A stretch of DNA of 64,000 nt from Phytophthora quininea (GCA_011947345.1 JAAVTG010000043.1:496001-560000), one strand, 5' to 3'; positions 19,361-30,718 are shown, numbered from the stretch's first letter. Notes: generated by a model not told the origin, from the letters alone. Program-made: numbers and translations.

Positions 19361-22075
19361 ATGGCCGACGACGCCTCGCTCCCGCCGCGCCAGGCCGCGC
19401 TGGCCAAGATCCTGACGCGCCGCTCGCTCAAGCTGTGGGCCGCCAAGTCGTCGCAGGAGCGCGGCGCGCTGGCCGAGAGTCTGCTGCAGCTGTTCAGCGC
19501 CAACGGCTCCAGCCAAGTGGACCCGCAGAGACCCATCACGCGCCGCCCCGGCGTCGAGGAGATCAAGAACTGCGTGCTGACCAGCGTGTACCCATGTCTA
19601 CCGCCGCAGTGCGATGCCCTGAGAGGCGAGATCTGGCAGGTGCTGCTCAACGTGTATAAGCGCAACCAGCACGGTTCGGCGGCGCAAGAGTTCGACCGGA
19701 TGCTGCAGCGACTGGGCAAATTGCCCAGAGATCCTCTTTAGTGGACGAGTGTGGGGACGTGGCGGAGATTCTGGAGCCCAAAGACGCTAAAAGCAGGGAC
19801 CGCGTGCAGCAGGAACTGGAAGTGCTGCTCATGTGGTTCCTGACCACCAAAAGCGTCGCCTACTCGACGGGCATGGCCAGAGTCGTGGCCCCGTTCTTCC
19901 TGCTCAAGATGCCGCTGCCCACCATCTACGACTGCTTCTACCAGTACTGCGCCCACTTCCTGCCGCACTTTGTGGTGGCCGACAGTTTGTTCGCCGATGC
20001 CCCCAGCTTGAGCGGCAGCGGCAGCAATAGAGGCAGCAACAGCAGCATGTCGGACGCTCTGGAAGGCTCTGGAGGCCTCACGAGGTCCAACTCTATGGAC
20101 TCCACGTCGTCGTTAACCGAAGAAACCAAGAGACGTGCAGACGAAGAGGAAGCGCAGACGCTCAGGCGAGAGCGGCGGCAGCTTGTGGAGCAGTTGCTGA
20201 GTTATCATGCGCCGCAGCTCGCGCACTTTCTGAACCAATGGTGCGGCAACGAGTGGAGCTCAGCTGGACAATTGTTCGCAGCGGATTTCCTGCTTGGCCA
20301 CCTTTACCAGGTTGTCCCGCCAGCAGCGTTTGTGTATGTGATGGACCAGTACTTGCTGACGGGAGACTCGCTGTTTGGCTTGTTTTTCGTCATTGCGGCG
20401 CTGATTCAACGCGAAGAGGAGCTCGTGGAATGCAGCGCGACGGAGCAGGTCCAGGAGCAGGTGCGCGCGACGTTCGAGTCCAAGGCCTTTGCAGACGAGG
20501 AGAACGTGCGATTCTTGTGTCTGATGGCTTCGCGTCTCCGCAGCAAAACCCCAAAGACGTACAAATGCTCTCAACGCGAAGCTGCAGTGGACATCCGATG
20601 CTCATCTCGTCAGGCGATTGAAATTGCCTATGGCTCAGGTGCTGGCATGGCCGCGAAGAAAGCTCGCTCGCAGACTGGGTCTAGTAGCGCCCCTCCATCT
20701 GGCGGTCTCAGCAGTGCAGCTGCTTTGGATAGAAAGTCTTTGGCTGCTGAGGCAGCAGTGGATATGTCGCAGTGGGTGATGAAAGAGTCGCGTTCGATCG
20801 CTGGTAAGATCTTCTGGTACCACACGAAGACTGGGAAGACGCAATGGGAACACCCAGCGGAGAAGCACGACCCTCCATCGGCCTATTTCGCTCTCCCTGT
20901 AAGTGTTGAAGAGGTGGGTACGCAGTTCATGGGCGGCGGTGGTGGTAAAAGTCCCGAGCAGCAGCAAACGCTGGGCGGAGGCGACCTGCGCTTCTTCGTT
21001 GTGGATTGCCGTGGTCTGCGTAGTTCTGAGGACCTGAAAAGCGGTCGCATCCCTGTAGCTTACACGCTGGACCCTTCCGTGTTCGACTCGCCTGAAATGA
21101 TTGCAAAGAGTCTGGAAGCGTTTAATCCTATGAAGTCTCAAGTCCACGTCGTGTTGGTAGGTCACGGCGTCGGTATCCCCCTGAACTCGTTACTTCAGAA
21201 GATGCTAAGACCAGCATTCGTGACGCTGTCCGTCTTGATACGGATTGCCTCAACCAAGCTGCTCTGTTCTTCCAAAAGCGCGGCTTCCGCTTTGTAAGCA
21301 CGCTTGATGGCGGCTACTCGTCGTGGCACGCCTTTATGAGGGACCGTGCCGGTTCATCTCCACAGGAGTTGATGAACCACGTGGGGGACGAGTGTGTCTA
21401 CTGTCGCTATGACACCATTCTACGCACTGGGGAGGACCCGCGCAAGAAAAAGTCAAAGGCGAAACCGCGACGAAAAAGGCGATGCCCACCACCACCTCAA
21501 TGCCCGTGAATGGCGGCGAGGGCGACGCGAGTATCGTCTCGACGAGCAGTCTGAATCGATCAAACAGTGGCAGTGTTGGCAGCAATGGCGCCCCAAGACG
21601 CCAGCTCTCACTGTCTCGGAACTCGATCACGTCGATGCGTAGTAAACTCTCGGAGGTTTCCGTACGTAGTAAGCTGTCAGAGGTGTCGATCCCCAAGAAA
21701 TGGCACTGGCGGAGGCGCTCGTCGGCCAATTCGAACAACAATGACCACCACAATGACAGCGGATCCTCTTCCGAGACAGCTACAGCTGAAGATGGAGGCA
21801 GTGACCACGGCTCCTCCGACGATGTTGAGGACAAGCACGACGAAGCGACGCACGAAATGCTGCGTGCTGCGTTGGAAGAGCCCGAGGATCCGAGCGTGGA
21901 GGGCGCTGCTGAGGGCGATGCCAAAGACCCCAATTTCGTCGGCGTCTTTACGATAGACTATAGCGACGACGAAGAGGAAGACGGCAACAACAAGGACGAG
22001 GAAAAGCCCGAAGCCGCTGAAGTGGTGAAAGCCGATGAGCCTGAGACCGTAGCAGCTGCGGTGCAATCGGCTTAA
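19361..22075 (+). CDS. TBC1D23-like protein: TBC, WW and rhodanese domains
   Basis: ATG 19361 starts a Rab-GAP-like TBC region (LRGEIWQVLLNVY, then FLNQWCGNEWSSAGQL, FAADFLLGHLYQVVPP, VYVMDQYLLTGDSLFGLFFVIAAL). A WW domain follows (QWVMKESRSIAGKIFWYH, then KTQWEHP), and a rhodanese domain (LRFFVVDCRGL ... FNPMKSQVHVVLVGHG ... GGYSSWHAFM). The C-terminus is Ser-rich and acidic. TBC plus rhodanese is the TBC1D23 layout; that protein captures endosome-derived vesicles at the trans-Golgi and is catalytically inactive. The WW domain is an extra. Two 1-nt losses must be bridged, in a T run at about 19736 and a C run at about 21177. Since the downstream frames stay conserved, these look like consensus errors. 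Confidence 0.82.
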
Positions 22076-22354
22076 AAACGGATGTGACGTATGTCGGCAT
22101 GTGGAAAAGTTTTGATGGTGAATGTTGGCCTAGTATTTGTAGGCAGGTGGAGGGACGTGTGAGTGTGCTAGCACTTGTGCATTACGGGTATGGATTTAAT
22201 CGATTAGTTGTGATAATCTCTTGTTCGTGTTGGTGAGTGGAGTTCAAGTATGTTGTGGAGACTGGTTTCTTGCTGCCTCGTCCCACAATCGTCTTCTAGT
22301 TCACTCTCGAGTCGACGACCAAGTTGAAAAGATTATCGCGCGCAGAAAGGAGGC

Positions 22355-23447
22355 GTTTGGTGTTCCAGTGCTATGGAGGGAGTCAGACGAGCGAAGAGGT
22401 GAAAGAAGAGCTCAAGACTGTCAAGAACGACCTCCTCATCGCCAAGCACGAGTGCGTGATTTCATTGCGGTACTCAACCGAAGCGTGAAGTGAAGTCGCT
22501 TATCCTGTATGGAACGCAGTTGGACGCTGACCGCCTTCTCACGCCTCTCATTCCTGAGCTCGTCAGCAGCCCACGTTTTCTCGCGACCGTGACGGCACGG
22601 CCTACCCGAGGTCGAGGCTCCAGAATGATGGTTCATGTCGAGACGCTGTCAGGCAAAGCCATGACGATTCTTTGCTTTCAAGTGATACCGTCGTCTGTAT
22701 CTAGGCTGCGATTGAACACGAAGAAGACGTTGCTCCCGACCAACAACGCCTACTTTATACTAAAATGGAACTCGAATCCAGCCACTCGGTTTCATTCTAC
22801 GACATTGAAATGAAAGCACAATCCTTCTGGTGCTACAACTGAGCGGAGGTTGGATTCCACGACAAATGTTCGTCGACATTTCTAACAACTCGCTGCTGAA
22901 AGAGCTGCCGACTAGTACCGAAGCCCCGGCGTCTATGCAGTGAAGGCCTCAATCTTGAGGGAATTTGCCGGAACGCATCGTGCTCTGCATTCAATCAACT
23001 CATTATCAATCGGAAAGGGTTCGAGCCGTTCAATCTGCTGCTGGATGGCAGCGAGACGGAGTGGAGCCAATGACGTGTGGGTTTTACAACTCCATCTGGA
23101 AGTTTAAAGGCGTCCGCTCCACCGACGGGTTCTCGATTCTTTCTCCGTGGAAATTGACGACCTACCATCGTTTTGATGTGGAAATCCGTAGTGCGATCGA
23201 ATGGGACAGTTTGTTGATCATCGCGAAGTCTAGACGCGAAATGCCTGTGCTAGAACAACACCCATCGCAGGACTTGCCTTTGATGGACGAGAACGATGCT
23301 TGCTCTATTTGCTGGTCTACGCATGCTTCGACACCTTCGAGCTCAACCATGGCCACCGATTCCATCGCGATTGTGTCACTGGGTGGTCAATTTCGGCCGG
23401 GGTGAATGGCGCACTGCCCCATTTGCCGCGGATTGTTGTAGACAACT
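22355..23447 (+). pseudogene. ubiquitin-like/RING family, copy a (decayed)
   Basis: Pieces of the family are readable in several frames: VPVLWR near 22360, SLILYGTQLDADRLLTPLIPEL at about 22496-22560, VETLSGKAMTI at about 22640, then CGFYNSIWKFKGVRSTDGFS, AIEWDSLLIIAKS and a RING remnant (ACSICWST, later HCPICR-like). It aligns along its length with the intact gene immediately downstream (23603-24784), so this is a degenerate tandem duplicate with multiple shifts and stops. Confidence 0.75.
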
Positions 23448-23602
23448 ACGCCTATTAAGTTGATCGGTTGCCAATCAATTGTTCCTGGCAGCACAAAAGA
23501 CAAGCAAGACCAAATGAAGAACATGAAGTTTTTCTTGGTTGGTTAGTCAACTTCCATCGTGTGCTGTAAATTGGTCACTTCCCAAAACTTTCTTGCGCGA
23601 AC

Positions 23603-24784
23603 ATGTCGCTTCCTGTCTTGTGGCGAGGTGATGATACCGAAGGAGCGAAAGCCGTGTTGGACGTTCTTCTTGATGACCTTCCACCGAGAGCTCGCGTAGG
23701 CGATCTCATCAGAGCCCTGAACAAGGAGCTGCGTGCTCATACTGAAGAAGTGAGGTCGCTTCTGCTGTATGGCACTCGCTTGTCGGACGACCGGAAGTTG
23801 GCAGCTTTGATCCCTGAACTGGGTGGAGACTGCCCCCGCTTAGTTGTGACGACGCGAAATCTTGTCTGCAAGGACGACATCGCCGAGACGGTGGTGTTTG
23901 TCACGACGTTGACGGGGAAGACGATCTCGGTCGGGTGTTTGCCGAGCGACGCCATCGACGACGTCAAAGTCAAAGTCGAGCGCAGAGAGGGCATTCCAGC
24001 AGAGCACCAGCAGCTGACCTACGCCGGGAAATCGCTCCGAGACGACAAGCTGCTGTCGGAGTACGCCATTCGGAGCGAGAGCACCTTCCACTTGTCGCTC
24101 CGCTTGCTTGGAGGCTGGATCCCGAACCGAATGTTTGCCGATCTCACCGACGACGAGCTACTGACCAAGCAGGAGTTCTCCGACGCGGCTCCGAAGTGGC
24201 GAATATGCAGCGAAGGCCTCAACATCGAGGGACGCTGCAAGACCCGCTCCTGCGTCGCCTTCGACCAACTCGTGCTCCACCCCAAGCACTTCAAGACGTT
24301 CAACCTCATGCGAGACGGATCGGTGCCGTGTCCGATGTGCCGCATGAAGGTGAAGCCGATCACGTGTGGGCTCTACAAGTGCGTCTGGAAGTTTGAAGGC
24401 ATCCAGTCGGGCGATAGTCTAGCGGTCTCTTCGCCGTGGAAATTGGCGATCGGGGATCGGAAGTATCACCGCTTCGACGCCGACGAAAGCTACGGCTGCG
24501 TCAAGTGGGAGACGCTGCTGGTTGCGGCCAAGTCGACGATAGACTTGCCCGTCCTCAAACCTCAGCGACTTGCATCGAGTGGGTTTACCGTGAGCGACGA
24601 CGACATTTGCTGCATCTGCTGGTCCAAGTTCGGGTCGTCCCCGACCGGCTCGATTGTCAAGATCCACTGCGGCCACAGCTTCCACCGCGCGTGCGTCGCC
24701 GCGTTGGTTGCTCGTTGTGTCAAGAAGGGATTGCGCTTCAGCTGTCCGATCTGCTACCGTCGAGGTGCAAGTGCAGAGCGCTAA
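23603..24784 (+). CDS. ubiquitin-like/Cys-rich/RING protein, copy b (intact)
   Basis: 393 residues, no introns. Residues 1-90 carry a conserved segment (LNKELRAHTEEVRSLLLYG, then LPVLWRG-type start) that may be a divergent second ubiquitin fold. Residues 96-171 are clearly ubiquitin-like (TLTGKTISVGCLPSDAIDDV; GIPAEHQQLTYAGKSL; ending LSLRLLGG). Residues 206-268 form a Cys module (GRCKTRSC, VPCPMC, ITCGLYKCVWKFEG). Residues 336-384 are a RING finger (CCICW...HCGHSFHRAC...CPIC). RING proteins are usually E3 ubiquitin ligases; activity is inferred. An initiator-like GTCACTTCCCAAAAC lies about 30 bp upstream of the ATG. It is the only complete copy of seven in the window. Confidence 0.88.
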   Translation: MSLPVLWRGDDTEGAKAVLDVLLDDLPPRARVGDLIRALNKELRAHTEEVRSLLLYGTRLSDDRKLAALIPELGGDCPRLVVTTRNLVCKDDIAETVVFVTTLTGKTISVGCLPSDAIDDVKVKVERREGIPAEHQQLTYAGKSLRDDKLLSEYAIRSESTFHLSLRLLGGWIPNRMFADLTDDELLTKQEFSDAAPKWRICSEGLNIEGRCKTRSCVAFDQLVLHPKHFKTFNLMRDGSVPCPMCRMKVKPITCGLYKCVWKFEGIQSGDSLAVSSPWKLAIGDRKYHRFDADESYGCVKWETLLVAAKSTIDLPVLKPQRLASSGFTVSDDDICCICWSKFGSSPTGSIVKIHCGHSFHRACVAALVARCVKKGLRFSCPICYRRGASAER

Positions 24785-24945
24785 ATGCCGTAGGAGACGA
24801 GGATTCCCATCGATCAGAAGTGGAACATGCAACGTTGACTTTCTTGCAAGCAGTTTCCGAAGCCAAGAGCCGACAGCTTGCTGGTTGAATTCTTCGCCAT
24901 TCTCAATTCGCTCTGGTCTTGCCACCGTCATTCCAACATTTGACC

Positions 24946-27180
24946 ATGTCATCGTTCACCCTAGCTGTGCCGTGGCGAGACTTCAGTGAAGAAGGTCTGA
25001 AAGGGGTGGTGGCTGCCGACCTGCCTGGGGGCCAATTTGAAGGCGCTCAAGTTCGCCACCTCATCCAAGAGCTGAACAAGAAAATCGCCGACACCGCGCC
25101 GAGGAAGAATGAGTCGCGAACCGTGCGCTTCATTATGCTCTACGGCACGAAGTTACGTGACGATCGTCCCCTTGCATCCCTGATCCCTGGGCTCGCTGGA
25201 AGCTGTCCACGCATTGTTGCTGCGATGCACGTTCATCGAGGCTTAAAGCCCGGCGAAATGTTGCTGAGGATTAGAACAATGGTGGGGAAAATAGTTGCGG
25301 TCATCTGCAAGCCCACCGAGACGATTGAATACGTCAAGTCCAAGGTCGAGGAGAAGGAAGGGATCTCTCCTGACCAGCAGCGCCTCACTTACTCTGGCCG
25401 GGTCTTGGAAGACGAGCGCAGCCTCTTGGGCTATAAGATCTCTGGAGAGAGCACACTTTTCCTATCGCTGCGTCTGCGCGGAAGCGGAGGTCCTCCTCGC
25501 ATTTTTGCAGACGCTTCCGACGACTCGATATTGTCCGAGCTAACGTTAACGTCCAAAGCCCCAGAGTGGCGAGTGTGTCACCCAGGACTCAATCTGGAGG
25601 GCAAGTGCGAGAACCGCAAGTGCGCCGCCTTCGGTGCGATGGTCATCCACCCCAAGCACTTCAAGTAGTGAAGGTTTCGAGTTTTATCGGATTGAATCTG
25701 AATGTTTTGATTAATCCTTATAAATTGCGTAATCAATCAAAATTGCTCAAAACTCGACGGTCTCAAAAAGATTTTGCGCCCTGCAGCTCGTGCGTCTGCC
25801 GCTCACGCCGTGTGCCGCTCTCCGCGCTGCTCAGACATCTGCCGCTCTCCGCTTTCAGCAGCCTGCCTGGGCGGCTCTTGTTCAATGTCCACTGCTTCGA
25901 GACTCTCTGGGTACGAATACACTCGCGCCAAATCCACCTTCTCCTGCGAAGTTGCTCTGTGGTTCACGTACACGAACGCTAACATGTCCACTTTTTCACG
26001 TGCCAATCTGTTTCGCTTCTTCGAGTGAATAAAATCCACGATACTCCAGGCTCTCTCGCTCGCTGCAGTCGACGTGGGAATTGCAAACACCAGCTTGGCA
26101 AGCTCGTACGGGAGAGGATACTGTTTTTGCTAGTGCTCCACCAGTCTCGAGGTGCGGCTCCGTCAATATTACGGAGCTCTTCGGGTGTCCAAGATCTTTT
26201 GCTGCTTGAAAAAGAAAACAACAGGGAATTGAGGTCACGTCTTGTTACTTCCAATCGTTGTAGGAGGCCGCTCCTCTCGGCAAATTTGCATCCCTCGTTA
26301 ATTGTATCTTTTTCATCGGTACCTTCAAAGTCGTCAGGGTTCGTGTGGGGATACGCGAGCTCGCGGCGAATTCGTGATACGCCGAACCAGCGCTGGAGAC
26401 CGCTGCTGAGTGGTAGGTCGAGGTTCTGGGAGAGGTGGCACGGGCATCTCCTCGTCCTCTGCCGAGTCTTCACCCCAGTCCTCCTCCATATCACGGTCCT
26501 CCGACGTGTCCTCAGCGTCCTCTTGCCTGCGTCGATCCATCTTGTCGTCGCGCAAGGCTGTGCGTGCGGAATGGAAGTTGAAGTTGAAGCGCGCGCAATT
26601 CAAAGGTGAAGCGCGCAATTTTGAGTAATTTTGAGCCAATCAGAACATTCAGAATATTTTGATTAGTTTAGAGAAATCTGATTGCCTTCGAATCTGAACC
26701 ACCACTAACTTCAAGCCGTTCAATCTCATGCGAGACGGCACTTTCAAGTGCCCCAAGTGCCAAACGTCCAACGTGACACCGACCACGTGCGGCTTCTACG
26801 ACTGCAAGTGGAAGTTCGACGGCATCCGCTCTCGCGATGGCTTTTCAGTCAGCTCCCAGTGGAGAGAGGCAGGCGGAGACAAGTACTATCGGTTTGGCGA
26901 AGACGAGAACGTCGGCACCGTCGAATGGGACGATCTCCTGATTGTGACCAAGCTGAGAGCGAGTGCAGGCGCAGACACGTTGCAACGCTATGCTGGCGGG
27001 ATGGCCTGCAAGAACGTCTGCTCCATCTGCCAATTCGAGCTGGGGTCGGCAGCTCGGACCCCGATCAAAACGACTCGTTGCCGCCACAGGTTCCATCGCG
27101 TCTGCGTCAAGAAGTGGGCCGCGCAATGCAAGCGAAGCAGCATCACGACCAGATGCCCCGAATGCCGGACAGCCATATAG
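24946..27180 (+). pseudogene. ubiquitin-like/RING family, copy c, split by a hAT element
   Basis: ATG 24946 opens the family layout: [24 protein letters not shown], then a ubiquitin-like domain with [17 protein letters not shown] ending LRLRGSGG, then the Cys module up to [14 protein letters not shown] at 25665, where a stop (TAG) is supplied by the inserted transposon. The gene resumes after 26707 with FKPFNLMRDG, CPKC, PTTCGFYDCKWKFDG and a complete RING (CSICQF...CRHRFHRVC...CPECR), ending at 27180. Apart from the insertion both halves are open, so the insertion is recent. GCCATTCTCAATTCG at 24896 is a plausible initiator. A truncated protein ending in the Cys module could still be made. 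Confidence 0.85.
25666..26707 (-). mobile_element. hAT transposon, 1042 bp, non-autonomous, in copy c
   Basis: The ends read TAGTGAAGGTT at 25666 and AACCACCACTA at 26697-26707 (inverted repeat, 9 of 11 bases). An 8-bp direct repeat ACTTCAAG (25658-25665 and 26708-26715) is the target-site duplication. On the minus strand 26090-25803 encodes a hAT C-terminal dimerisation domain (IPTSTAASERAWSIVDFIHS, KNRLAREKVDMLAFVYVN), and further 5' remnants include an acidic region. An in-frame stop lies just upstream of that domain and most of the catalytic region is absent, so transposition would need a helper element. Confidence 0.9.
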
Positions 27181-27253
27181 GCTCGACGAAGTCTAGGTCG
27201 CTTTCATTTATGGTGAATGGTTCAGCCTTGCTTGTGAGCATCTCCATTGAGTC

Positions 27254-27266
27254 TCATTCTCACTTG
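27254..27266 (+). promoter_or_regulatory. oomycete initiator-like site upstream of TruA gene
   Basis: TCATTCTCACTTG partly matches the oomycete consensus TCATTYYNCAWTTT. It lies 80 bp before ATG 27346. Confidence 0.4.
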
Positions 27267-27345
27267 GTCGAGTTTTCCTCTGCGTTTCGCGCTCATTCCG
27301 GCTTTGCTGCAACTTCGGCGTCGTACAGGAACAGGGAGCATCGTT

Positions 27346-28233
27346 ATGACTGGTGGCCGGCGATTCAACATGCCGCCCAGCGCCTTCCTGCGCGTGGACG
27401 AGGGCGGTGCGTATCGACGGCGCCGCTGCGTGGTGCAGTACGACGGCACCGACTTCTGCGGCTCTCAGGCGCAGGACCAGCCCGGTGCCATGCTGCGCAC
27501 GGTGCAAGAAGCCATCGAGGACGCGCTGCACCGCACGACGGGCGAGACGGAGCTGCCGCGGCTGCGCTTCGCCTCCCGCACCGATACGGGCGTGCACGCA
27601 TTGGGTCAGGTCGTGGTGTTTGCAAGTCGCTGCGCCGAGTCGGACCGAGTCTTCCGAGACGCACTCAACACACGTCTGCCGGACGATATTCTGTGCCGCA
27701 GCATGGTCACCTTAAGCGAGAGCGAGGGTGCCTTCGACCCGTGCACAGATGCCACGTACAAACGCTACGAATACGATCTGGTCGTCGGCGGACTGCGTCC
27801 TGTGACGGACCGCAAGCGTGTGTGGCACGTTCGCAAGATGCTGGATGTGTCCAAGATGCAGGCGGCCGTGGAGATGTTCATGATGCCGCCCGCCGCCAAA
27901 GACTTTTCGTCCTTCACGCCGCAGAAGAGTGTAGATGGCGACAAAGGGAAGGTCTGCACGGTGTCCAAGATGGAGCTGCACGTCGACAAACAGAGCGGAA
28001 TGGAAGACGAGCAGTACGATGAAGACATCCCCACGAGGATACGGCTGGTCTTCGAAGGCAACCGCTTCCGGTACAAAATGGTGCGGACCCTCGTGGGCAC
28101 CATCGTCGACGTCGGACTAGGCAAACGCAGCCCCGAGGACATTTCTGCCATCCTAGCATCAAAGAATCGATCGAAAGCAGGACAGGGAGCGCCACCGCAA
28201 GGATTAACGCTTGTATGGGTCAAGTACGACTAG
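27346..28233 (+). CDS. truA: tRNA pseudouridine synthase, TruA family
   Basis: The start is placed at ATG 27346 because an oomycete-type initiator (TCATTCTCACTTG, 27254-27266) would start the transcript after the first in-frame codon of the longer open frame. The family markers are in order: VVQYDGTDFCGSQAQ, the catalytic-Asp motif ASRTDTGVHALGQVV, then ATYKRYEYDL, FSSFTP, and the C-terminal FEGNRFRYKMVRTLVGTIVDVG. About 295 residues, close to bacterial and plastid-type TruA. It isomerises uridines in the tRNA anticodon stem-loop (positions 38-40 in bacteria). The short N-terminus does not clearly show an organelle signal. It converges on the RNase H gene about 100 bp downstream. Confidence 0.9.
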   Translation: MTGGRRFNMPPSAFLRVDEGGAYRRRRCVVQYDGTDFCGSQAQDQPGAMLRTVQEAIEDALHRTTGETELPRLRFASRTDTGVHALGQVVVFASRCAESDRVFRDALNTRLPDDILCRSMVTLSESEGAFDPCTDATYKRYEYDLVVGGLRPVTDRKRVWHVRKMLDVSKMQAAVEMFMMPPAAKDFSSFTPQKSVDGDKGKVCTVSKMELHVDKQSGMEDEQYDEDIPTRIRLVFEGNRFRYKMVRTLVGTIVDVGLGKRSPEDISAILASKNRSKAGQGAPPQGLTLVWVKYD

Positions 28234-28338
28234 CTTTAACGAATTGGGGCCCCAGCACCGCATTCTCCATGGCCTGGTTCCACGATCCTCTTCCTTTATT
28301 TACCACATATCTATCTCTTCGGTAGCTGCCATGGCAGT

Positions 28339-28874
28339 TTACTGCAGCCGATTCTGAGCCTCGTACTTGTCGATGGCCTCGTTGGCCAAGCGGTCGGCGG
28401 CCGAGTTCTCCCCGCGAGCCACGTGCGAGAACGTGACGCTGCCCAGCTCGTTGCTGAGCTGCTTGCACTGCTGGTGAAGCTGCCGGAGGTTGGCGGCCTT
28501 CACTCGGTACTGGCCCTGCATCTGCCGCACGATGAGCTGCGAGTCCAAATGGACGTGCACGTGAGCGGCCTGGAGCTGCTTTGCCAGTCGCAATGCCAGC
28601 AGCAGACCGTGATATTCGGCCGCATTGTTGGTCTCCTGGTCGCCCACGTACTGCGTGCTGCTAGCCAGCACTTGGCGGGTCGTGGGGTCCAACAGCAACG
28701 CTCCGCAACCACTTCGTCCTGGATTGCCGCGGAGGCTCCGTCAGCATACGCGAGCACCGTCGGTCGAGAGTCGTCTTGACACTGCTGGATCACACTGGAA
28801 CTCGTCAGGAAGCGCCGTCGAGACGCGTCTGCGCCATGACGCAGCAGTCGGCCGCCTTGCACCAGGAATCGCAT
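28339..28874 (-). CDS. RNase H-like protein (RVT_3/RNase HI type), one frame change
   Basis: From ATG 28874 an Arg-rich leader (RFLVQGGRLLRHGADASRRR) is compatible with mitochondrial import. The fold then shows the first acidic motif (LAYADGAS), ETNNAAEYHGLLLALRLA with the second acid, VHLDSQLIVRQMQGQYRVK with the third, and HVARGENSAADRLANEA with the last. This is a complete RNase HI active-site set, so hydrolysis of RNA in RNA-DNA hybrids is likely. A 1-nt change near 28726, just after ADGAS, must be bridged. It may be a homopolymer error. Its start lies 56 bp from that of the divergent gene at 28931, suggesting a shared promoter. Confidence 0.8.
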
Positions 28875-28930
28875 CAGCGGTCGCACGAGCCAATCAGACG
28901 GTTGTACGAGCTGCTTGTTCACTATTTGCC

Positions 28931-30126
28931 ATGTTGCTGGGGCTTGCCGTGCTGCTGCTGGTGCTCGTGGCCGTGGGGCTGCTGGTGGCGTTCGTGGCCA
29001 TCACGTGGGAGCATGACATCGCCCAGAGGTTTGTCCCTGTGTGCTCTGCAGCTTTCCTCACTACCAGGCTTACCTCCCGATCTGCTGCAGCTTCGCGGCG
29101 CTGCCTGCACCCGCCGACCTTGGCACCAAAGAGTTCCAATGGCGCTGCTGGCTCTCACCACTCACGCGCAGGGGATGGCGCACCTCCATCCTGCGCAGTC
29201 CGTGCCCACGTATCACTCTGCAATGTCCGTTTGCGCTGCTGTCCGCGGACTTTGCCAAGCTCGCCACGTCGCTGAGTCTGCCCAAGCTCGCGCTGGAGCA
29301 GCTTCCTTTCATGTTTCCGCAGGTGGCAGTGGGCAGCCTCTTCCTGCAGCTGCTGGGCAATTCTCACTTCCCCGCCAGCGTGCGCCAGATCCGACTCAAG
29401 GCGCTCACGGTGGTGCAGCTGCGGCCTCTCAACATGAGCTTCCCCTCTCAAGACGACGAGACGCCACCACCGGAACTCACAGTATGTATTTGGATTAGAT
29501 TGAGGTATTGACGGCTAACTGCTTCATTCGTGCAGTGCGTCATGGTCTTGACGGAGAAGCGCTTCCTGAAATCGGAGATTGAGTTCACCGTGCAGACGGA
29601 TCTGCTGGACGACCAGGGCACTGTGTGGCAGTCCGTCACGTGGTTCTCGATCCCGTTCAAGCAGGAGACGCTGCTGGTGCCTTTGTCGATGACTTCTTCC
29701 GCTCTGGACGAAGGTCTCGTTGGACGTGCCAACGCAGACCTTCGCGTCGACTCGTTCGTGTGCTCCAAGCGCAACTTGACCGAGTTTGAGGAGGTGAGTG
29801 TGGTTGGGGTGACCGGTACGCGCTCGAGCGAAGGCGATACGGTGCCCTTGATGTGGATGCTAGCCCGCGCAACGTGTATGCTGCAGCAGCAGGCGCGAGT
29901 GCCGTCGTTGCCTCTCATGTGCAACTGCGTGTTTGGAGAGGAGCAGCCTTCGGTGCCGTTGCGGAAGAAGGTCGAAATGCGGTCGTGGGTCAGTGAAGCT
30001 GGTCCTGAAGAGGAGGCTCCGTCGCAGATTGTCAAGTTTGCGGTTGATGTCGACAAGGCTAACGCTGTGACTGGCATTTTACGCACTGTCGGGTGGGTAT
30101 TCCCGGGGCAAGAGCAGCAGGCGTAA
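28931..30126 (+). CDS. membrane-anchored protein, possible hotdog (MaoC-like) fold
   Basis: ATG 28931 opens with a strong hydrophobic anchor (LLGLAVLLLVLVAVGLLVAF). The body reads YLPICCSFAALPAPADLGTK, LEQLPFMFPQVAVGSLFLQLL, then after a 54-bp intron (29482-29535, GT-AG) CVMVLTEKRFLKSEIEFTVQ, and later SFVCSKRNLTEFEEVSVVGV. The spacing of the FP...VG element resembles hotdog-fold proteins of the MaoC-like dehydratase/thioesterase type. This is a tentative assignment from pattern only. A 1-nt frame change near 29040 links the anchor exon to the body; the alternative 23-bp intron is implausibly short. Confidence 0.5.
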
Positions 30127-30656
30127 TGAGGCATGGAATGACAAACTGCAACTTAGTGCTGCTCTCGAAATTGTTTGCTTGTCGTTCTGCAGCCGCTCAC
30201 GAAGCTTGACCGCCATCTGATCACCAAACGGCTCGCGTGACAAAGGGAGCTGGTCTCGACGCTGCTTTACGATGCCGCGGCAGTACACGGCAACGGTCGT
30301 GGACGGATTCACGATACGGTTGTGCGTTAGGACGTCAAGCGAATCTCTGGGGCACCAAGAGAGCAAAGGTCGACAACAATGCCGGCTTGATGCAATGTAA
30401 ATAACAAGGAACTGGTGGGGTTCACCGACAAGTTCATGGATTTCGTAGCGCTGCTGATACGTATGGCTGATCTACTGACAGTCTTGTACACCTGCGACCC
30501 TGCTTACTCCGAGCGCTATGCCACACACGTACCTCTCGCTTGCAATCCCGGAGGTCCAGGCCACTTTTGTCCTTTCCAATTGACCCTCTCTCTTTGTCCC
30601 CAATGCTGCTGGGGAGAGGTTTGCATGCGGCTCGAACGTCTCGCTCGGGGAGACTT
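30127..30656. other. 530 bp intergenic region
   Basis: No supported gene. It ends with the initiator of the peroxidase gene. Open frames here overlap on both strands and lack domains. Confidence 0.5.
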
Positions 30657-30670
30657 TCATTCCCAAATTT
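30657..30670 (+). promoter_or_regulatory. oomycete initiator of peroxidase 1
   Basis: TCATTCCCAAATTT fits TCATTYYNCAWTTT. It lies 49 bp before ATG 30719. Confidence 0.65.
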
Positions 30671-30718
30671 GCTAGCGAGCAAACAGTCAAGCCTCCTTAC
30701 CTTCTGGACTTGTTCGAG

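Noticed and set aside
29029..29051. A 23-bp GT-AG intron in the membrane-anchored gene
   Set aside because: Too short for known oomycete splicing; a 1-nt frame change is more likely.
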